A stretch of DNA of 64,000 nt. Source: Ditylenchus dipsaci (taxonomy: Eukaryota; Nematoda; Chromadorea; Rhabditida; Anguinidae). A program made the translations under genes and the position numbers. The notes below the pieces were generated by a model. The model did no database searches, was not told the origin of the DNA, and saw only the letters and a program-made list of their open reading frames with translations. Shown here piece after piece: positions 59,501 to 64,000 of this stretch. Each line of letters starts with the position of its first letter. The stretch's first letter is position 1. The stretch spans positions 1-64,000 of the forward strand of contig SADC01000141.1 of assembly GCA_004194705.1 (NCBI GenBank), in the 5' to 3' direction.

Positions 59501-60636
59501 AAAAATAGAAGTTTGACCCACCAAATTTTAGCTAAGAAACAGGGCTACGAAATAATAGTGTGAAATAAATGAATTTTTTGAGATTATTGCGGTTCTGTTT
59601 ATTGCGGTTGCCTGTTCAATTTTTTTGTCCGGGTATAAAATGAACTCGTATCAGAAAAATGAATTTACAACGATGTCAAAGCCTGACAATTAAAAAATTG
59701 AACTAAGCATTTGAAAGAGGAAGAAAAATGCTACATCTTTGCCTTTAACAGAACTTTCAACACGCAGGAAAAATTCCAAAAACTTTCACGATTTATAAAA
59801 TGTAACCATGTGTTCAATTTTTTTTGTCCGCTACTGTACATTGTTTCTTTTAGAAATAACCGCTTCTTTTTTTCGGCGCCCACTGCCAAAATAAAACTGA
59901 CAAAAGTCTTCAAAACTAAGCTATAAAATTGTCTGAATCCAGGCGAGCACGATTTTTTGGAGTTTTGGAAAACGTCTGCAAACTAAAGGCTGTGCACGGG
60001 CCGGCCCGCGGGCCGTCCGGCCGACCGGGCAGGCCTTGATCCACTTTTTGTATACATATGTCGGCCCTAAGAATACATTCTTGAAGCTGAGATTCCAGGC
60101 TACGAAACGTATATTAACACTTATAGAAATTGAAAAAAAATTCAATTATTTTTTCATAAAAAACTGAATTTTTAAGTCATCCGGCCCGGACCTGGCCGTG
60201 GTTGAAAAAATGAGCTGTTTTTTTTAAATAATTGAAATTTTTATTCAATTTCTATAAGTGTTAATATACGTTTCGTAGCCTGGAATCTCAGTTTCAAGAA
60301 TGTATTCTTAGGGCCGACATATGTATACAAAAGTGGATCAAATCCGGCCCGGTCGGCCGCGGGCCGGCCCGTGCACACCCTTGCTGCAAACATAAAAACG
60401 GAATGTCACGCTTATTTTTCTTTTTAACTAAAATTTTTGACTAAAAATCCAGACAACTTACACGTGAGAATTCTAGCTGGGTAGTACTGCTGTGTTTGCT
60501 GTTGGGGATCTATTTGCTGCTGGAGTATTTGCTGCTGCTGGTCTACCACTGCATTCGGTGGCGGCTGCTGTTGGGCGTAGGCGTTTGAAAGCTGCGGCTG
60601 GTTGTTGGTGTTGGGATTCGACCCGTTTGCATTCAT
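47554..60636 (-). CDS. ifg-1: Translation initiation factor eIF4G
   Basis: Scaffold of the cap-binding complex eIF4F. Exons: 60636-60464, 57885-57733, 57675-57323, 55714-55314, 55250-55207, 55151-55003, 54875-54803, 54609-54518, 54465-54265, 54099-53883, 53824-53639, 52322-52200, 52143-51838, 50608-50525, 48938-48590, 48532-48338, 47699-47554; about 1,080 aa. The N-terminal third is Gln-rich. RVLTIVDPSTNTVIND matches the conserved N-terminal eIF4G segment. YSSNFLHLM (54305 region) is the eIF4E-binding Y-x4-L-phi motif. The MIF4G HEAT domain begins RSLLNKITP and includes LIFEKAVEEPRF, PLYSDLC, KFIAQLYRHS and VKFMIMNLEDLRKNNW. No MA3 domain follows, as in C. elegans IFG-1. At least eight single missing bases are needed; the 50525/48938 junction phase is unresolved. 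The first coding exon may extend 5' of the chosen ATG. Confidence 0.95.
47700..48337 (-). other. GC-AG intron of eIF4G with MITE insertion
   Basis: The donor reads AACAAG|GCAAGTTC, the consensus for rare GC donors, and the acceptor TTTTTTCAG|GTGG. With it the reading frame is phase 0 on both sides. A decayed GGGCATGCCC MITE (about 47723-47952, GTTTCTAACAAAAC hairpin intact) occupies its 3' part. Confidence 0.6.
49114..49423. mobile_element. Palindrome in eIF4G intron
   Basis: CGCAGAATTGATGCTTTTCA at left is inverted at 49404-49423. The arms (about 140 bp) pair almost completely around AATTTAAACTGAAAATTATT. A part (GAATTACAGGTTTCAATTGT) reappears at 50281-50320. Confidence 0.85.
49455..49985 (+). 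mobile_element. tRNA-headed repeat, copy 2 (SINE-like with inverted ends)
   Basis: An A-box-like TGGCGCAGTAGATAAAGCG (49490-49508) and a B-box-like CGAGTTCAACCC (near 49561-49572) form a tRNA-like head. The body from CCGTGAAATCGAAAAGTAGA aligns with 15490-15895. The ends GTGGGCAGTAGGT and ACCTACTGCCCA are inverted, giving both SINE-like and MITE-like features. It lies in an eIF4G intron. Confidence 0.7.
50896..51637. mobile_element. Foldback element, CATAGTGACC family, copy 2
   Basis: CATAGTGACCGCG at left and GGTCACTATG at right. The arms contain many degenerate GGCCGTCC, GCCGGCC and GACGGC words with T-rich spacers (50920-51125 and 51430-51620), inverted relative to each other, around a 300-bp AT-rich middle. 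It sits in the eIF4G intron 51837-50609. Open frames here are array artefacts. Confidence 0.75.
55948..56191. mobile_element. TACCGTATTT-family MITE (eIF4G intron)
   Basis: TACCGTATTTTCTCTATTA and the inverse AGAGAAAATACGGTA. The sub-terminal words are TAATTACCCCGGGTAATTA and GGGGTAATTA. TA boundaries. Confidence 0.8.
56650..56712 (-). other. tRNA-like 5' half
   Basis: On the minus strand TGTCTCAGTGGATAAGAAGC resembles a tRNA D-arm with A box. No B box was found next to it. Confidence 0.35.
56935..57231. mobile_element. GGGCATGCTCGTCGCC inverted-repeat element with tRNA-like core
   Basis: AAAAGGGCATGCTCGTCGCC at left and GGCGACGAGCATGCCCCTTT at right, the same ends as 14252-15980. On the minus strand 57105-57040 carries GAAAATCAGCGGCG (A-box region) and GTGGTTCGATTCC (B box), a tRNA-like unit enclosed by the inverted ends. 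Confidence 0.75.
58213..58342. mobile_element. TACAGTC-family MITE (eIF4G first intron)
   Basis: TACAGTCAAACTTTGATATA and its exact inverse. The word GATATAACGTACACCTGG is repeated inside. Confidence 0.85.
58429..58593. mobile_element. TACAGTC-family MITE, CTCTATAAGCTACACC word
   Basis: TACAGTCAAACTTCTCTATA and its inverse. CTCTATAAGCTACACC is repeated in tandem on the left and once, inverted, on the right. Confidence 0.85.
58635..59838. mobile_element. 1.2-kb near-perfect palindrome, TACAGTAGCGGACAAA ends
   Basis: TACAGTAGCGGACAAAAAA and the inverse TTTTTTTTGTCCGCTACTGTA, with TA boundaries as in Tc1/mariner insertions. The arms of about 590 bp are almost identical. The centre has GGGCTGAGAAACGGTCAGTT and its inverse. 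Inner sequence (TTATGACCATCAACATGAAA onward) is homologous to 4350-4870. Confidence 0.9.
59988..60378. mobile_element. Foldback element with GGCCGGCCC words
   Basis: GGCTGTGCACGGGCCGGCCC at left and GGGCCGGCCCGTGCAC at right. Inside, GTATACATATGTCGGCCCTA pairs with its inverse. GC words lie only at the ends and the centre. It is the last of four foldbacks in the eIF4G intron 60463-57886. Confidence 0.85.
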
Positions 60637-61477
60637 TTGATTCACTGGAGAAGATTTATCTATTCTTCTAAATATATAAAAAATCAGTAAGCAAAATTGC
60701 AGCAGCGAAATGTTATCAAAATCATTATCAATAGATAATATTTGAAGTTGATTGTGAAAAAAGAGAGATAAGCAATCAATCAGAAAAACTTTTTTTATGA
60801 TTTCAACATTTCTATTTAAAAAACATGAATAGAGTCGAGAGACTACCTTATTGGACAAAATTTTGAAAGGAAGTCATCAACTATTTGAAGTTGCGCAGAT
60901 GCAGGTGTTGTAACATGAGGCTGAAACTTAGCAAGGGTATATCAGCATATGTAAGGGATGGACTTAAACATGAGTCCATGATACTTTTGAGTCCGTCTTA
61001 ACATACGCTGGCCAACCCGTGCCTAAGCCTACAATATAACAAAAAATAACAGGAGGGGTGGGGGGACCAAGGCAAAACAACATGTATGAGTTTTTCGAAA
61101 TAATTAATTGATGTGAGGTGCAAAAGGCTTACTTTGCTTACTGGTCACACACTGATGTTTGGGCTAGGCAAGCTTTGTCAAAAACAAAATTTGTCAAACG
61201 TAGATTTTGGCAAAGTTTACTTTGCCAAACCAAAAGTTTTAATTCCAATTTGCCGGCGAAATCACTAGTATAATTGTTCAATTTTAGCTAATTATTTTCA
61301 TATTTAACATCAATGAGGGGCCAGGCAATTTTTCAAGAAGTTTTATTTGACGAAGTTTAGCTTTTGACAAGTTTTGTTTATGACTAAATATGTTAACAGT
61401 ATTTTTCGGATGTTTGGACGTCGAAGCTGAACCCCACCGATATATGAGGTTTTTCAATCATTGTCCTGAAATGCGCT

Positions 61478-61730
61478 TACCGTATTTCTTCTAATTGCCG
61501 CACAGTCTCTACTAACCGCACACCCCCAACTTTGAGGACTCATATCTCGGAGCAAAGTGAATATGTTGATCGGCTGTTTGATGCATTTTCTTAACTCCAC
61601 GAGCTCTACCGATTCCACTTCTCGGATCTTGGTTGAGAACCCGAAAATCTCGATATCGAATTCAGAAATTTCCGATTTTGGGTGATTGAAAAATAAGCGC
61701 ACATGTGCGGCAATTAGAAGAAATACGGTA
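61478..61730. mobile_element. TACCGTATTT-family MITE
   Basis: TACCGTATTTCTTCTAATTG and the inverse CAATTAGAAGAAATACGGTA. The sub-terminal word is GCCGCACA / TGTGCGGC. TA boundaries. Confidence 0.85.
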
Positions 61731-63224
61731 TACTATTTTGTAAAGGAGGAAAAGAATCCCTTTATAAAAAAGAATTTTTATAAAATAAGATAATTTCAAT
61801 GTTGTTTTATTTTAAATTTCACATTCAAAAGTTAAACAAAGAAAAGCACGGTAAGCAAAACAAAAAGAAATGAAATAGTTCGGCTGCACACAGCACATGT
61901 AAATAACAAGGGGCTTCTACGAGAATAATCAAAGCGAAAATATGATTTTCGCCTTGCCACTGCATTTTGAAGTCTGAATTTAAAGTCGCCACACTATGGT
62001 CAGTATCCACTATGGCTTGAAAAGCTTTATGGCAAGGTTTTACGACAGTCAGATTGAATTTGTCCGCGAAATCGAAAAAAGATTATAACAAATAAATTTA
62101 CAAAATATTTTGCTGGGTGGGAGAATGTCTATATTCCAAAAATATAAATAAGTTCCAAGTAGGATCCGTTTTTTGGAATGCCCATTTTTATAATTAAAGC
62201 ATCTTCATCATCAAAGCGAGAATCAGCAAAACTTTGAAAATTTTATAGGAAAAGAAAAAGCAGAAACTAAAAGAAAAACTCAACTGCAAAAATTTCACCC
62301 GCTTCTTCTAAAATATGTAAATAATGGTACGAAAATGCATGCTGAGTCACACTAACTGAAGCCATCTCAAAAACCACAAAAAAATATTTTACATCTATCT
62401 GGCTCACAAAAAGTACTACAAGCAGTAAAGATCAATCAACAAAACAACGCACATACACGCCTCTTTTTATCCCCACCCTCTGTTTACACAAAATTGTTTG
62501 ATCTCTAATCTAATCAATGAAAAAACAACAAAAGAATTCACACAAGTCAAACAATTTACGGATGGAATGCATGCACAAATTCTTGAACCCGATTCATGGA
62601 TTGGATGCACAAGGAGATATTGTGAAATAACTATCTCTTTGACAAATGGGGTGGGAGTCAATTGATCTGGGATGAAAATCCAGCAAGCAGAACTATTTAT
62701 TTGCTTACAAATCACACTATTTTACAGGATGGGTTCTATTGTTTTTGGGTTGGCAATGCAAAAAGAGTGGCCTGGTGCAGGAGCCTGTGCTACATGCACT
62801 CCTTTTTACAGTGTGTTTCGCAAGAGAAGTGCTAGGAGCAAAGAGAGAAGCAAGACCAACAGACGACCCAAAAACCCTTGCACAGTACTTGGAACACATT
62901 GAGTAATTTCGCTGTGGGATTGAGACCATTTAAAACGAGTTATTTGAGACACATTGCATAAGTTCTACTAAAGGCTGTAACTGAAATGCACCCTCTAAAG
63001 TCTGAATTTCTACTAAACAGCAATACTAATATAAAATTCCTCGTAACAAAACATTTAAATAAATAAAAATGTGAATTCAGTAAGGTAGTGGGTCAGTTAC
63101 ATTTGAGCCTTGTTCTATTTGCTCACAAATTCAAGTGTCAAAAAACAAATTTCTGATCTCAAGGTGTCTTTTCGCCTTATTGTAGTCCGATGTAAGTCAA
63201 ATGGATTGTTCGCTAACTCTTGAA

Positions 63225-63396
63225 TACAGTCGAAGCTCGATATAACGAACCCCCGATACAACGAGCTCTCGATATAATGAACCGATTTTTTTGTTTATTT
63301 GGCCAGCAATAAAATAAAATGACTAAAGTTGCCGCTCGATATAACGAACCCCTGTGGCTGGTTTCCAAGGGTTCGTTGTATCGAGCGTTGACTGTA
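63225..63396. mobile_element. TACAGTC-family MITE
   Basis: TACAGTCGAAGCTCGATATA and the inverse TCGAGCGTTGACTGTA. GATATAACGAACCCCC is repeated three times with variation at the left end. Confidence 0.85.
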
Positions 63397-63649
63397 CTTA
63401 TGAAAAAATAACGAATAAGATATAGTTCGTAAAAGTCGCAGCAGTACGAAATATCTTAGAAAGCCATGTATGTGGACTTCAAATAAAAAAGCGAGGAGCA
63501 GCAATTTTTTATAATCGCTTTATTTCGCACTTATTTAGTGTCAAATCTAATATTGATGATCGCATACTACTTATTTGAAGATTAATCAGAGAACTTAAAA
63601 ATCAAAATAAGAACGCGTGTACAAATTATAGAAAAAAGAAAAAACTACT

Positions 63650-63845
63650 GGTACGGGCACGAATGCTCGGACACGGCACCGACTCCGAAAATTTCGGCAC
63701 CGGCACCAGCTCATCGCACCGACCCTGAAAATTTCAGCACCGGCACCGTCTCACGGCACCGACTCCAAAAATATCGGCACCGACACCAGCTCATGGAACC
63801 GGTGCGGTGCCATGAGCTGCCGGTTCCGCACCGTGCCACTCACAA
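63650..63845. repeat. GGCACCGACTCCGAAAATTTC word array
   Basis: About four tandem units of CGGCACCGACTCCGAAAATTT / CGGCACCGGCACCAGCTCA with variation, then the inverse (GGTGCGGTGCCATGAGCTG, GCACCGTGCC). It is probably the end of a foldback element. Confidence 0.7.
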
Positions 63846-64000
63846 CACTGGTCTAACCCATATCGTTTGGGGTGTGTGACCCAATTCTTTTTAGTAAACT
63901 TCTTTTGAACAGCCTTACAGAATTGATGGACTGCAGCACAACAATTTTTCATCAAAGTTTATTGAAAAAGGCTATTTTGGCGAAAAATAATTCAAAGACT

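Larger units (their letters stand above)
60637..64000. other. Region upstream of eIF4G; no recognised gene
   Basis: The upstream promoter or 5' exon of eIF4G should lie here, but no TATA box or clear exon was found. A CATACGCTGGCC motif is at about 61003. MITEs lie at 61478-61730 and 63225-63396 and a word array at 63650-63845. The open stretch 62672-62902 has no recognisable domain. Confidence 0.5.

Noticed and set aside
47554..60636. Decayed eIF4G pseudogene
   Set aside because: Conserved motifs, splice sites and phases are retained throughout, and all frame breaks are single missing bases of the same kind as in the other genes, so base-call gaps are more likely.
62672..62902. 76-residue frame with Cys and basic residues upstream of eIF4G
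   Set aside because: No family match, no promoter or splice evidence; both strands are equally open.

Overview
This is nuclear DNA of a nematode. A cuticle collagen at 33.2-34.3 kb has the N-terminal cuticle domain, a furin-type RAKR site and a CPPPRTPPGY ending. The genes are split by introns that are either very short (about 45-60 bp) or kilobases long, and the sequence is AT-rich. Almost every long intron and intergenic gap is filled with inverted-repeat elements. The species cannot be named from the sequence.

Layout. 0-2.0 kb: tandem repeat, direct repeats and a TTAA-bounded inverted-repeat element. 2.2-2.65 kb (+): C-terminal exons of a beta-prime-COP gene entering from the left. 2.9-5.6 kb: foldback elements and GC-rich word arrays. 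17.5-6.2 kb (-): a 12-exon, probably myristoylated adenylate-kinase-like gene that lacks key catalytic residues. 18-25 kb: nested palindromes. 31.2-25.4 kb (-): PRC1/Ase1 (SPD-1-like) microtubule bundler. 34.3-33.2 kb (-): cuticle collagen with TATA box and leader intron. 36.3-37.8 kb (+): small secreted orphan protein. 38.8-40.3 kb: a deleted hAT transposon with perfect 8-bp target duplication, inside a TTAA-bounded element. 40.6-42.2 kb: large palindrome and short tandem repeats. 43.3-44.7 kb (+): Ly-6/uPAR-like GPI-anchored protein. 60.6-47.6 kb (-): eIF4G with glutamine-rich N-terminus, eIF4E-binding motif and MIF4G domain. 61-64 kb: repeats and no recognised gene.

The genes share no pathway: vesicle coat, cytokinesis, translation initiation, cuticle and cell-surface functions sit side by side. 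No operon is evident.

Two things stand out. First, the repeats are dominated by foldback elements whose ends are arrays of a short GC-rich word plus AT spacer, with a different word in each family; several also carry tRNA-like pol III boxes. One of them encloses the last exon of the adenylate-kinase-like gene. Second, nearly every conserved gene is complete only if single bases are missing, usually from homopolymers. At least 14 such gaps all go in the same direction, which suggests long-read consensus errors rather than gene decay. No CRISPR array, rRNA, virus or operon was found.
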